NCBI GenBank assembly: GCA_028705775.1
Contig: JAQWCW010000002.1
Coordinates: forward strand, 113,748-177,747
Length of the DNA stretch: 64,000 nucleotides
Direction of reading: 5' to 3'
Source: Eubacteriales bacterium
GTDB lineage: Bacteria; Bacillota; Clostridia; Christensenellales; Aristaeellaceae
In this document: positions 42,427 to 50,827 of the stretch, in pieces
Numbering within the stretch: the stretch's first letter is position 1
How the letters are laid out: every line of letters starts with the position of its first letter
Program-made: the position numbers and the translations under genes
Notes under the pieces: generated by a model
Told to the model about the DNA's origin: nothing
Database searches by the model: none
The model's input: only the letters and a program-made list of their open reading frames with translations

Positions 42427-43812
42427 TTACTCGGCAGCTACGCCGCTTGCCGCAAGCCATTCTGATATATTATCCGAAAGCCTGCTTCCGCCCGAATAGG
42501 ATACTGCAAGCCCTTCAAGCAGCGTCGCGTCCGGCGCGAGCTTTGCGATTGCCGTCAGGCTTTGCCCGAAGCGCCCGCCGCCGTGGCTGCAAAACGGCAG
42601 TATTGTCTTGCCCGCGAAGTCGTATTCCTCAAGGAAGGACGCTACCGGCATCGGGATGGACGCCCACCAGTTGGGATAGCCGAGAATTATGGTGTCGTAC
42701 TTTTCCATATTACCGATGTGAACGGCAAGTTCCGGACGCGCCTGCACGTTCTGGTCTGCCTGCGCCTGCTCAAGCACGGTATCGTAATCGTCCGAATACG
42801 GAGTTACGCAGGCAATCTCGAACAAATCAAAGCCCGTCTGACTTGCAATTTCCTCCGCTATTCCGCGCGTGTTGCCGCCCCATGAGAAGTATGCAATAAG
42901 CACATGGCTGCCCTCGGCTTCGGGTTCTTCGGTAACTTCGGCGCTTGCCGTAACCAGCGCTTCAATCGGAGAAGCGTTTCTGGCTACGCGGAAGCCGACA
43001 TTGAACGCGGCAAGCTCCGGCTGCATTGCGGCGCGGTACGCAGAGCGGAGATTCTTTGCAAAGTCGTTCCATGCTCCGCCGCGATAGACGCGCCGCGTGC
43101 TTTCCGTGCCGCCGACAGGGTCTGTCTGCTCGGCTGCGTCATAAGCGCCGTAAGCGTCCCATACCCATTCGCTTACGTTGCCGTGCATATCGCAAAGACC
43201 AAAGCGGTTCGGAGCAAAGCTGCCGACATCTACGGTTTCCTCGCGGTAAATTCCGGGCTTCGTTTCAAGGTTCTCCTGCGAGAAATAGTTTTCTTCAATC
43301 AGGTAGGGATAATGCCCCCAGTAGTTCGCCTCGCCGGCGCTGATGGATGTTTCCGTGTTGAAGGGCGTTACGGTTCCCGCGCGGCAGGCGTATTCCCATT
43401 CTGCCTCGGTAGGGAGACGGTATCCGTCTGCGCTTCTGTCCCAAGTAACGGTCGCTCCGTCGATTGTGTAGGCAGGCGTCAGACCCTCCGCAGCGCTTCG
43501 CGCGTTGCAGTAGGCAAGCGCGTCGTACCAGCTTACGCCCTCGACCGGATGGTTATCGCCGATAAAGGTTGAGGGGTTTTCGCCCGTAAGGCTCTCGTAT
43601 TCTGCCTGAGTAATCTCGTAAGGGCTGAGGTAAAAGCTGCCGACGGTCACGCTGTGCAGGGTTTCGTCGGCGCTGCGCCATGCTTCGCTCGTTTCGCTGC
43701 CCATCTGAAAGCTGCCGCCGTTAATCAGCAGAAGGTCGTTCCCCTCCGCATATGCGGCGGGCGCGCCGAATATAAACAGCAGGGAGAATAAGAGTAAAAA
43801 AGCTTTTTTCAT
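42427..43812 (-). CDS. Exported SUMF1/FGE-like domain fused to flavodoxin
   Basis: A 461-residue exported fusion. A signal peptide (1-22, ending AAYA) is followed by a formylglycine-generating-enzyme-like domain (about 28-278: GGSFQMGSE, YEITQAEYE, EGVSWYDALAYCN, YRLPTEAEWEYACRAG, DMHGNVSEWVWD, RVYRGGAWND, NVGFRVAR), a Glu-rich linker (about 285-301) and a flavodoxin domain (303-455, FSWGGNT at 309-315). The C-terminal cysteine pair needed for copper binding in true FGE is absent, so sulfatase maturation is unlikely; a ligand-binding or non-heme-iron role is possible. AAGGAG lies 8 nt before ATG 43812, which overlaps the previous stop as TAATG. Confidence 0.86.
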   Translation of the reverse strand: MKKAFLLLFSLLFIFGAPAAYAEGNDLLLINGGSFQMGSETSEAWRSADETLHSVTVGSFYLSPYEITQAEYESLTGENPSTFIGDNHPVEGVSWYDALAYCNARSAAEGLTPAYTIDGATVTWDRSADGYRLPTEAEWEYACRAGTVTPFNTETSISAGEANYWGHYPYLIEENYFSQENLETKPGIYREETVDVGSFAPNRFGLCDMHGNVSEWVWDAYGAYDAAEQTDPVGGTESTRRVYRGGAWNDFAKNLRSAYRAAMQPELAAFNVGFRVARNASPIEALVTASAEVTEEPEAEGSHVLIAYFSWGGNTRGIAEEIASQTGFDLFEIACVTPYSDDYDTVLEQAQADQNVQARPELAVHIGNMEKYDTIILGYPNWWASIPMPVASFLEEYDFAGKTILPFCSHGGGRFGQSLTAIAKLAPDATLLEGLAVSYSGGSRLSDNISEWLAASGVAAE

Positions 43813-44507
43813 TATGCCGTCTCCTTTTTGGTTTTGCCGCCTTGCGAAAGCGCCTTTACAGCCTTTTGCCCGTAGTGCGATATTGCCGCCCACAGCGCCA
43901 GAATTGCTATATAGGACGCGGAAAAGAACAGCAGGGATTCCCCGTAATCGAGGAAAGCGAACTCGCGCAGCCTGAATAGCTCCATCCACAGCCCGCGCTC
44001 GATGAACTGATATGCGCCGAACGCGCATACTGCTATGAGTACGATTCGCCCTGCAAGAACCGCCCATCGGGAAGCTTTGCGCTTGCAGGCGCGCTTCATC
44101 GCAGAGAGCATCATGCTCCAGTGCAGTCCCAGATGCAGCCCCATCAGCACGAAGCCCCACATTGTGGAGGGCATATGAAGCTGCCGCCCGAGGGCGCGCA
44201 TTTTCAGCCCAAGGAAGCTGAACACATGGCGCGATACCATGATGGAGCTTGCGATAATTGCAATCATGCAAAGCGTCAGAAGCACGTCTGTAACGGTGAG
44301 CAGTATGCGCTGAGCGTTGTACTTGCCTTTGAAAAGATGGGTGTGCCAGCTGCCGTTCAGGATGTGATGGAGAAGAAACAGCAGGCAGAGCGCAACGCCC
44401 GTCCACTCGTGCGCGCGGTTGTCCAGCATATGGTAGCCCATCTGGATTAGGAAAAGGACTGTCATTGCAATGTCGATTGTAAGCTTTGCGATTGCCTTTG
44501 GCTTCAT
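43812..44507 (-). CDS. DUF4405-type membrane protein (cytochrome b-like)
   Basis: A 231-residue membrane protein with about six hydrophobic segments. Histidines recur inside helices (GYHMLDNRAHEWTG, LLFLLHHILNGSWHTHLF, GLHLGLHWSM), as in four-helix cytochrome b-like proteins of the DUF4405 family, so heme binding is plausible. It may pass electrons across the membrane to the exported flavodoxins made by its operon neighbours; this is inference. I use ATG 44507, 9 nt after AAAGG, rather than 44516. Confidence 0.72.
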   Translation of the reverse strand: MKPKAIAKLTIDIAMTVLFLIQMGYHMLDNRAHEWTGVALCLLFLLHHILNGSWHTHLFKGKYNAQRILLTVTDVLLTLCMIAIIASSIMVSRHVFSFLGLKMRALGRQLHMPSTMWGFVLMGLHLGLHWSMMLSAMKRACKRKASRWAVLAGRIVLIAVCAFGAYQFIERGLWMELFRLREFAFLDYGESLLFFSASYIAILALWAAISHYGQKAVKALSQGGKTKKETA

Positions 44508-44523
44508 GCGGCACATCCTTTCG

Positions 44524-45438
44524 TCAGATAAGTAAATCAACAGCCAGCCCCGAAACGAGGGCAAACAGCATTACAAAGGCGAGGTACAGTATAAACCGCT
44601 TTGCGCCCAGCACAATCTTCATTGCGCCAAGGTTGGTTAGCTTTGTGGCAGGCCCAGTAATCATGAACGCCGTTGCGCTTCCCATGCTCATTCCATCGAG
44701 CAGCCATTGCTGCAAAAGGGGAATGGTGCCTCCGCCGCACATATACAGCGGAACGCCTATCGTAGCCGCCATCAGAACGCCGAAGCCGCTGTTTTTGCCG
44801 CCGAAAAGGTTTGCGGCTGCGTCGCTCGGCACATGGATTTGGTAAAGCGCCGTAAGAAGAATGCCGAGCAGGAACATCGGGCCTGTTGCCTTTATATTGC
44901 GCCATATGTTTTTCAGAAAGCGCAGAAGGATATTCGGGTCGGTGTCCCTGCTTTTTCCTTCCTGAAAGCCCTTGAAGTTGAAGAAGCCCTTGTCGTGGTA
45001 GAACACCCGCACAAGCACTCCCGCGACGCAGCCGCAGAGAAAGCAGCTTATAAACCTGATAAGCATTGCGGTTTGCCCGAGCGCGGCGCTGTACATCATC
45101 AGCTGAGGATTGAGCAGCACGGAGGACATCATAAACGCGGCAAGGTAGTCGTCCTTTACGCCCTTTTCCGAAAAGGACGCGGCAATCGGAATTGTTCCGT
45201 ACATACACAGCGGGGAGGCAATCCCAAGCAGGCTTGCGGGAATCACCCCAAGCACGCCCATTTTTCTTTTGCCGAGCTTTTCAAACGCGCCGTGGATGTA
45301 TCTCCGTCCGAATACGCTTACCGCCGAGCCGATAATGATACCGATGAGCCAATACGGCGCAATCTGCTCTATCTGAATGCTGAGGTAATACCAGAGGTAT
45401 ACGGCTTCGCGGCTGAGCCAGTTCCAGATGTCAGTCAT
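44524..45438 (-). CDS. Permease of the YraQ/ArsP (DUF318, UPF0718) family
   Basis: A 304-residue membrane protein with about eight segments in two homologous halves. Signature repeats: LLGIASPLCMYGTIPIAASF in the first and GVPLYMCGGGTIPLLQQWL with GSATAFMITGPATKLTNLGA in the second. Some members export organoarsenicals, others are linked to disulfide or thiol stress, most are uncharacterised. The ATG overlaps the upstream DUF362 stop by 8 nt, so the two are translationally coupled. Confidence 0.85.
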   Translation of the reverse strand: MTDIWNWLSREAVYLWYYLSIQIEQIAPYWLIGIIIGSAVSVFGRRYIHGAFEKLGKRKMGVLGVIPASLLGIASPLCMYGTIPIAASFSEKGVKDDYLAAFMMSSVLLNPQLMMYSAALGQTAMLIRFISCFLCGCVAGVLVRVFYHDKGFFNFKGFQEGKSRDTDPNILLRFLKNIWRNIKATGPMFLLGILLTALYQIHVPSDAAANLFGGKNSGFGVLMAATIGVPLYMCGGGTIPLLQQWLLDGMSMGSATAFMITGPATKLTNLGAMKIVLGAKRFILYLAFVMLFALVSGLAVDLLI

Positions 45439-46432
45439 CCATTACCACCAGCGTATATGCGCGGCTTCCGAAACCGATTTCCTCGGCGTGCTCCAAGGTG
45501 TGAACGCCGTTGCGGCTTTCGATTCGCCTTATGAGCGACGCTCCGTCCGGAGAAGCATAAACCAAGTCAACCGAGGCTTGGTCGAGCGCAACGGGGTCGA
45601 GGGAGGCAAGAATTCCGATGTCGTGCATATCAGGCTCGGCAGGGCTTCCGTCGCAGTCGCAGTCAACCGACAGGCGGTTCATTACGTTGATGTAAATGCA
45701 TCTCTCGCCCTCGCCGAAGTAGCTTACTACTGACGAAGCCGCCTCCGCCATTGCTTCAAGGAAGGCGTCCTGTTCGCCGCCCCACATATTGTTCATGGAT
45801 GTTCCGCCGGAGTGAATCCATGCTTTTCCGTCCGCGGACGCGCAGCCGATGGAAAGGTTCTTGAGCGCGCCGCCGAAGCCGCCCATCGCGTGACCTTTGA
45901 AGTGGGAAAGAACCACAAGAAAATCATAGTTTGCCGTATGAGAGCCGACATAGTTTTCGGTAAGGCGCGTTCCGTTTGTCACGGGCAGGGTCATAGAGCC
46001 TTCCGCGTCCAGTATGTCAACGTTTGCAATGTCGGTATAGCCGTGGTCTTTCGCAAGCTGATAGTGCATTGCGGTTCCGGCGCGCTGACCGCCGTAAGCC
46101 GTGTTGTTTTCAACAATCGTGCCGTTTACGCTCTTGACGAAATCGCCAATCAGCTCAACGCGCAGGTAGTTGCTGCCGTTTTCGCCCGTGGATATTTTAA
46201 CGGCTATATTGTTTCCCTTCGCCTCGCGCCCAAGCGCGGAATATACTGCTTGCAGTCCGGCGCTGCTCAAATCGTGCGTGAAGTAAACAGCGGGAGCGTC
46301 TGCCGCTTGATGTTCAAGCGCGGCGGTGTCGATTTCGTTGCCGCCCGTTGTGGTCAGTGTGCCTTCGGCTAAAGCCGTAAGGGGCGCGCATAAAAGAGCC
46401 AGCGTCATCAGCATAAGAAAAGCGCGTTTCAT
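45431..46432 (-). CDS. Exported DUF362 domain protein
   Basis: A 333-residue protein with a Sec signal peptide (1-22, ending LTALA) and a DUF362 domain (AVKISTGENGSNYLR, FLVVLSHFKGHAMGGFGGALKNLSIGCAS, and the C-terminal DPVALDQASVDLV). A compact DCDCDG motif near residue 265 and the cysteine of SIGCAS could hold a metal or cluster. DUF362 proteins are usually cytoplasmic ferredoxin-like proteins, so export is notable. The frame opens further upstream to 46522, but AAAGGAG and the signal peptide support ATG 46432. Confidence 0.83.
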   Translation of the reverse strand: MKRAFLMLMTLALLCAPLTALAEGTLTTTGGNEIDTAALEHQAADAPAVYFTHDLSSAGLQAVYSALGREAKGNNIAVKISTGENGSNYLRVELIGDFVKSVNGTIVENNTAYGGQRAGTAMHYQLAKDHGYTDIANVDILDAEGSMTLPVTNGTRLTENYVGSHTANYDFLVVLSHFKGHAMGGFGGALKNLSIGCASADGKAWIHSGGTSMNNMWGGEQDAFLEAMAEAASSVVSYFGEGERCIYINVMNRLSVDCDCDGSPAEPDMHDIGILASLDPVALDQASVDLVYASPDGASLIRRIESRNGVHTLEHAEEIGFGSRAYTLVVMDD

Positions 46433-46482
46433 AATCGTTTCACTCCTTTGCCTGCGTAAGCAGCGGTCGATTGGCAGTTTTG

Positions 46483-47088
46483 TTATTCGGCTTCCGTGAA
46501 AAGCTCGAGTCCGTCTATCCACTCGATGATGGTGTTTTCGTCAGTTCCGATGGAGAAGCGCTTGCCGTCAAGCCATGTGGAGGTTTCGCCGTATTTCGCC
46601 TGCAGCATTCTTGCGCTTGAGCCTAAGCCGCTTGAAGCGGAGGTGCAGAAGGGAACAATGGTCTTGCCGGAAAGGTCGAAGCTCTCAAGGAAGGTGTTGA
46701 TGATGCGCGGCGCTTCGCCCCACCAGATGGGATAGCCGATGAATATTGTGTCGTACTGCTCAATGCTCTCGATTAGCCCGTCGATTGCGGGGCGAGCGGC
46801 GTTGTCGCCCATTTCAATGGTTGAGCGGCTGCTGTTATTGTTGTAGTTAAGGTCTGCGTCCGTGTAGGGCTCGGCGGGAACAATATCGTAAAGGTCGGCT
46901 GAAAGGTAGCTCGCTGCGTATTCCGCAAGCGGCTTTGTGTTGCCGGTAGCGGAGAAGTAAACCACAAGCGTTGTGGCGGCGGATTCTTCGGTATTGCCAA
47001 TCATTGAGGTTTCATCTCCTTCAGCAAAAGCAGCGGTCACGGAAACCATCAGGCAAAGGGTCAGGAGCATCGAAATAATCTTTTTCAT
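46483..47088 (-). CDS. Exported flavodoxin
   Basis: A 201-residue flavodoxin with a Sec signal peptide (1-23, ending TAAFA). The FMN phosphate-binding loop is canonical, SATGNT in VVYFSATGNTKPLAEY, and YPIWWGEAPRIINTFLE is the family's second conserved segment. It should bind FMN outside the membrane. AAAGGA lies 8 nt before ATG 47088; a TTG two codons upstream is the alternative. Confidence 0.9.
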   Translation of the reverse strand: MKKIISMLLTLCLMVSVTAAFAEGDETSMIGNTEESAATTLVVYFSATGNTKPLAEYAASYLSADLYDIVPAEPYTDADLNYNNNSSRSTIEMGDNAARPAIDGLIESIEQYDTIFIGYPIWWGEAPRIINTFLESFDLSGKTIVPFCTSASSGLGSSARMLQAKYGETSTWLDGKRFSIGTDENTIIEWIDGLELFTEAE

Positions 47089-47103
47089 AGTCAATTTCCT
47101 TTC

Positions 47104-47733
47104 TTAGTCGTTTGCGTCCAGCAGACGGAGGACGCAGTTGTTCACAAGTTCAAAGATGGAATGGTAAACGAACGGCACACCGGCTTCTTCCATAGCCTTG
47201 CGCTGCTTTTCCGTCACAACGGAGTAGGGGTAAACGCCGTAGACGAACGGGAAGAACGCATATGTGAATTCCTGTCTGCCTTCTTTTGCCATGCTCGGGC
47301 AGTACTTTCTGAGGCATTCGTCAACGGCGCGGATGGACGCGACATAGGCACGCTTGAAGGCGGCAAGCGTCTCTGCGCGGCTGTTCGCCTCCATGTCGTA
47401 ATGGTTCATTGACATCAGCTTGAGCAGGCGCTCGCGCCTTTCAAGCGACAGGGCGATTTCCCTTGCAAGCTCCTTTTTTGAAAGCGCTTCGCGGGTTTTC
47501 AGCAGCTCGCTCAAATCATCTACCCACCACTCGTACTCCCGCTGAAGCAGGGCGAGGAAGATTTCCTCCTTGGTTTGGAAGTAGTTGTAGATGGAGGTTC
47601 GGGTGAATGAGGTCGCGCTGCCAATCTCCTTGATGGTAATGTCCTTGAAGCTCATTGTTTCGTACAGCTTTGCGCAGGCGGCAATGATTTCATCCCTGCG
47701 CTGGTGGGTCAGTTCCTGAGAGCCCTTTGGCAT
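47104..47733 (-). CDS. TetR-family transcriptional regulator
   Basis: A 209-residue repressor. The N-terminal helix-turn-helix runs about 12-58 (IIAACAKLYETMSFKDITIKEIGSATS, then FTRTSIYNYFQTKEEIFLALL); the C-terminal ligand domain matches no specific subfamily I can name. It lies between the flavin-reductase-like gene and the flavodoxin gene, 15 nt from each, and two copies of a 19-bp palindrome surround the operon promoter, so autorepression relieved by a ligand is the natural model. Confidence 0.92.
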   Translation of the reverse strand: MPKGSQELTHQRRDEIIAACAKLYETMSFKDITIKEIGSATSFTRTSIYNYFQTKEEIFLALLQREYEWWVDDLSELLKTREALSKKELAREIALSLERRERLLKLMSMNHYDMEANSRAETLAAFKRAYVASIRAVDECLRKYCPSMAKEGRQEFTYAFFPFVYGVYPYSVVTEKQRKAMEEAGVPFVYHSIFELVNNCVLRLLDAND

Positions 47734-47748
47734 TGGGTCATTCCTCCG

Positions 47749-48294
47749 TCAGTCTTTTTTGAACGAAAGGCATTTGCCGATTACGTCGCCCGTTCTGAGG
47801 TATTCGTAGCTCGGAAACTGGAACAGCACGGGCTTCATTACGCGGTAATCAATCTTGCCATCGTCGCTCAGGTACTTTTCTTCAACGAAGGTATTGTCGA
47901 TTGTGCAGATGAAGCTTTCAAAGCCATTGGATTCGTATACGTCCGCAACCGTGCATTCCATGGTGAGGGGCGCGCATTCGATGATTGGCGTTTGGGCGCT
48001 GCCGGTTGTGTAGGCAAAAAGCTTTGATTTATCAGCTTTTGCGCCGCTTAAAAAGCCCGCCTCGTCGACTTCGGGAAGCATATCCTCCGTAACAAGGTTG
48101 ACGGACAGCTTCTTCGTTTCCTTGATTACTCCGTTGATGAAATGCGGAGCGGCAAGGCTGACAAGCACGCGGTCATGACCGATAATCCCAACGTGCGCCA
48201 CCAGCGTCCATGTAGGCTTGTCGCCGTTCATCGCGCCGATTACGGTAACGGGCATTGGATACAGGGCAAGCCGGCTGCCGATGTTTTTCTTCAT
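47749..48294 (-). CDS. Flavin reductase-like FMN-binding protein
   Basis: A 181-residue split-barrel protein of the flavin reductase/flavoredoxin family: YPMPVTVIGAMNGDKPTWTLVAHVGIIG at residues 12-39 and the NGVIKETKKLSVNLVTEDM segment. Such proteins bind FMN and reduce flavins or pass electrons. As first gene of the operon it may supply reduced flavin. AAAGGAG is 10 nt before ATG 48294; the frame upstream runs through the operator. Confidence 0.88.
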   Translation of the reverse strand: MKKNIGSRLALYPMPVTVIGAMNGDKPTWTLVAHVGIIGHDRVLVSLAAPHFINGVIKETKKLSVNLVTEDMLPEVDEAGFLSGAKADKSKLFAYTTGSAQTPIIECAPLTMECTVADVYESNGFESFICTIDNTFVEEKYLSDDGKIDYRVMKPVLFQFPSYEYLRTGDVIGKCLSFKKD

Positions 48295-48321
48295 AGTGCA
48301 AGCTCCTTTGTCGGATTTGTG

Positions 48322-48340
48322 TACTGACACTGTGTCAGTA
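48322..48340 (-). promoter_or_regulatory. TetR-type operator, promoter-proximal copy
   Basis: A perfect 19-bp palindrome, TACTGACAC-T-GTGTCAGTA, covering the expected transcription start (near 48339). Confidence 0.85.
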
Positions 48341-48345
48341 TCTGA

Positions 48346-48374
48346 ATTATAGCGCAGTACTGACACCGTGTCAA
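48346..48374 (-). promoter_or_regulatory. Promoter of the flavodoxin operon
   Basis: On the minus strand a consensus TTGACA (48374-48369) and consensus TATAAT (48351-48346) are 17 bp apart. With both hexamers perfect, it should be very strong when not repressed. Confidence 0.92.
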
Positions 48375-48376
48375 TA
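48358..48376 (-). promoter_or_regulatory. TetR-type operator, -35 copy
   Basis: TACTGACAC-C-GTGTCAATA, identical to the other operator except at the centre and one arm position. It contains the -35 hexamer. Centres of the two operators are 36 bp apart. Confidence 0.82.
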
Positions 48377-48563
48377 CCCTGCAGAACATTTTTTGTTGCG
48401 TATCACGGGAGCGCGCATTTCCATTATAAAAAACAAGCGCATGGAAGGAGAATCCAAGCGTATCTATAATAGCAAAAGCGATTGGTTAACCCGCACTTGC
48501 GGCGCGAAACGCTCAAAAACATACGCGAAATGAACAATGCTATTAAAATATACCCGTATGGTG

Positions 48564-48569
48564 TATAAT
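48564..48569 (+). promoter_or_regulatory. -10 element upstream of the M28/HExxH peptidase gene
   Basis: TATAAT at 48564-48569, 85 bp before the start codon; the sequence at -35 is a poor match. Between 48377 and 48563 I see no supported gene. Confidence 0.4.
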
Positions 48570-48654
48570 AAACAGACAAATACAGGCGGAGCGCCGCAGA
48601 ATCGCGCGTTTTGCATTTTACGGGAGCGCCGCCGATATACCGGAGGAATGAAAA

Positions 48655-50646
48655 ATGAAAAACAGCAAGCCAATCGCTTTAATCCTGATAATACTGATGC
48701 TCTTTGGCGGAATAATTCCATGCGCCGCCGAGGGTGAGTATACGCTTGACGTGAACGCGCCGTTTGACGCGCTTATCGCAGCTGAGCGCGGAGCGGGAAC
48801 AATCGAGGAAGCCGTTTATGCGGACGCGCTTGCCGCGCGCCTTAAAAGCGCTGGGCTCAGCGTTCGCTTTGACGGTTTTTCCGTCAGGAACAACGCAACC
48901 GGCGCGTTCGGCTCGCGCAATGTGATTGCCGTCAAGAAAACGGATGTCATGAATCCTGACATACTGATTGTTTCGGCGCATATTGATAGCCATCTTTGCA
49001 CCGTCGGCGCCTGCGACGATGCGTCCGGAGCCGCCGTGCTGGAGGCTGTCGCGCTTGCGTGCGCGCCGCTCAGTACCGATACGGAGGTCTGGTTCGTGTT
49101 CTTTTCGGGCGAGGAGGAAAGGCTTGCAGGCTCTGATGCCTTTGCGCGCAGCATTGACGAGGATGTAAAATTCCGCATAATCGGGGATATTCAGCTTGAT
49201 ATGCTCGGCAGCGTTTTCGCAAGCGGATACAGCGTTGCGTCAACGAACGGCGAAGCGACGCTTCTGTCTGGGCTGCTTCAAAACAGCTTTGAAAAGGTGC
49301 TGAATCAGCCGCTCCCGCTTATAACCGAAAAAATGAGCGACCATGTTTCGCTTGCCGTCGCGGGAATACCCTCTGTTATGCTCTGCCAGAACGGGGACGG
49401 CTGGGAGAACCACACGGTTCTTGATGACGCCTCGCTTATCGACAGGGCGGCGCTTGACGGCTGCGCAAGAGCAGTTATGGATACCGTGCTTGCCGTAATG
49501 AGCGCCGATACAACGGGGCTTTCGGCTCTGGAGCGCGAGCGCACAAAGGAGAACGGCATTTTCGGCTCGGTTCTTCCCTATGACGAATGCCTTGATTTCG
49601 GCTCAAGCATCGAGTATACCGAAGCGGGGCTTGCAACGCGCTTCACCCTTGCCTCCAGTGAGGAAACGGAAATCGGCGAAAATCACAATATATATACCGC
49701 AAAGGTGCGCTGGTTCGGCATGGATACGCCGCTCACAACGCAGGCGGATTGCTTCGGAACTACCGTCGGCGGGATTTACATCCTGCCGGAGGAGCAGGGC
49801 TACACCAAGGAGCAGATACAGGCAATCATGACCTCCGTTATGGGCGAGCCTCAGCTCAGCGAGGGCGGAAGCCTGACATGGCCGTGGTTTATCGGCCGCA
49901 GCTTCTTTGAATTGACGGAAAAGGACGGCAAATGCGCCGTTTCCGTAAGCAACGCATATAACGGCAACCTTGAGCTTGGGCGAATCCGCCTTGAAAACGG
50001 CGAGCCTGCCGGCGAGCTTTCCGCGCTTGAAAAGAAAATGTGGGATGAATTGATAAGCAAGGTTGTCAGAAAAGAGGAACGCGTCAAGTTTATGGACGGC
50101 TTCATGCTGTTCACGGAGGGCGTGCATAACCTGACGGGCTATACTCCCGCCTCGAGCGCCGAAAAGCCGCTTATCACAATGGGTCTTGATATAAACGACA
50201 TTCTTGATAATAACGGCAATTACCGTAACTTCTACAAGAGCCTTGCAACGGTCATTCACGAATACGGCCATGTTTTGGGAATGAACGCGTCGCAGACGGA
50301 TATTGCGAATCAGACCGACCCTTCCCTGATTGCCGGTTATCTGCCGGATTCCTACATGGCGGCGTATATGACGCGCTTCTACCCGACGGTTTCGCCAACG
50401 GCGAAGTTCTTCCCGACGGGCGATTACAGGGCGAATCCCACCGATTATGTTTCAACCTACGGCGCAGGCGAGCCGATGGAGGACTTTGCCGAGTCCTTCC
50501 GCTGCTTCGTTTTGTCGCCTGAGCCTGACACTTCAACCGTTGCGGGCAAAAAAATGGCGTTCTTCTATGAGTATCCGGAGATGACGGACATACGCGATAA
50601 TATCCGAAAGAACTTTGATTTGGATAAGTATCTGCAAAACAAGTAA
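48655..50646 (+). CDS. Secreted protein with M28 peptidase and HExxH metallopeptidase domains
   Basis: A 663-residue exported protein. Signal peptide 1-25 (MKNSKPIALILIILMLFGG..., ending PCAAEG); the cysteine is preceded by Ile-Pro and is not a good lipobox. An M28 aminopeptidase-like domain (about 45-285) shows SAHIDSHL, the zinc aspartate in GACDDASGAA, FFSGEEE, DMLGS and SDHVSLAVAGIPSVML. A C-terminal domain carries HEYGH (535-539) with a third candidate ligand E613 in DFAES, the gluzincin arrangement. Both sites look intact, so the protein may have two peptidase activities. GGAGG lies 8 nt before ATG 48655. Confidence 0.83.
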   Translation: MKNSKPIALILIILMLFGGIIPCAAEGEYTLDVNAPFDALIAAERGAGTIEEAVYADALAARLKSAGLSVRFDGFSVRNNATGAFGSRNVIAVKKTDVMNPDILIVSAHIDSHLCTVGACDDASGAAVLEAVALACAPLSTDTEVWFVFFSGEEERLAGSDAFARSIDEDVKFRIIGDIQLDMLGSVFASGYSVASTNGEATLLSGLLQNSFEKVLNQPLPLITEKMSDHVSLAVAGIPSVMLCQNGDGWENHTVLDDASLIDRAALDGCARAVMDTVLAVMSADTTGLSALERERTKENGIFGSVLPYDECLDFGSSIEYTEAGLATRFTLASSEETEIGENHNIYTAKVRWFGMDTPLTTQADCFGTTVGGIYILPEEQGYTKEQIQAIMTSVMGEPQLSEGGSLTWPWFIGRSFFELTEKDGKCAVSVSNAYNGNLELGRIRLENGEPAGELSALEKKMWDELISKVVRKEERVKFMDGFMLFTEGVHNLTGYTPASSAEKPLITMGLDINDILDNNGNYRNFYKSLATVIHEYGHVLGMNASQTDIANQTDPSLIAGYLPDSYMAAYMTRFYPTVSPTAKFFPTGDYRANPTDYVSTYGAGEPMEDFAESFRCFVLSPEPDTSTVAGKKMAFFYEYPEMTDIRDNIRKNFDLDKYLQNK

Positions 50647-50773
50647 AAGGAAAGCATTTCAGCCGTCGTGCGGTCGGCGCGGATAAGCGCTTTCGTATGC
50701 GGATGTGTTATCCTTGGCGCAGGCGAAAACGCGTTTGCGCAAAGTAAGCGTGACGGTAACACCCATAAATAAT

Positions 50774-50815
50774 AAAGCGGCATTGGGAAGCGTCTGCTTC
50801 GGCAATGCCGCTTTT
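50774..50815 (+). terminator. Terminator after the M28/HExxH gene
   Basis: AAAGCGGCATTG (50774-50785) pairs with CAATGCCGCTTT (50803-50814), followed by TT. It lies 128 bp after the stop; nothing else is seen in 50647-50773. Confidence 0.75.
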
Positions 50816-50827
50816 ATGCTTATGTAT

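Noticed and set aside
42427..43812. Sulfatase-maturing formylglycine-generating enzyme
   Set aside because: The C-terminal cysteines for copper and catalysis are missing, and no sulfatase gene is in the window.
43813..44514. N-terminal extension of the SUMF1-flavodoxin frame by 234 codons
   Set aside because: It lies in another frame of the DUF4405 membrane gene, and ATG 43812 has a good ribosome binding site and begins a signal peptide.
48440..48532. A 30-codon open frame between the operator region and the M28/HExxH gene
   Set aside because: No ribosome binding site, no recognisable sequence and no neighbouring support.
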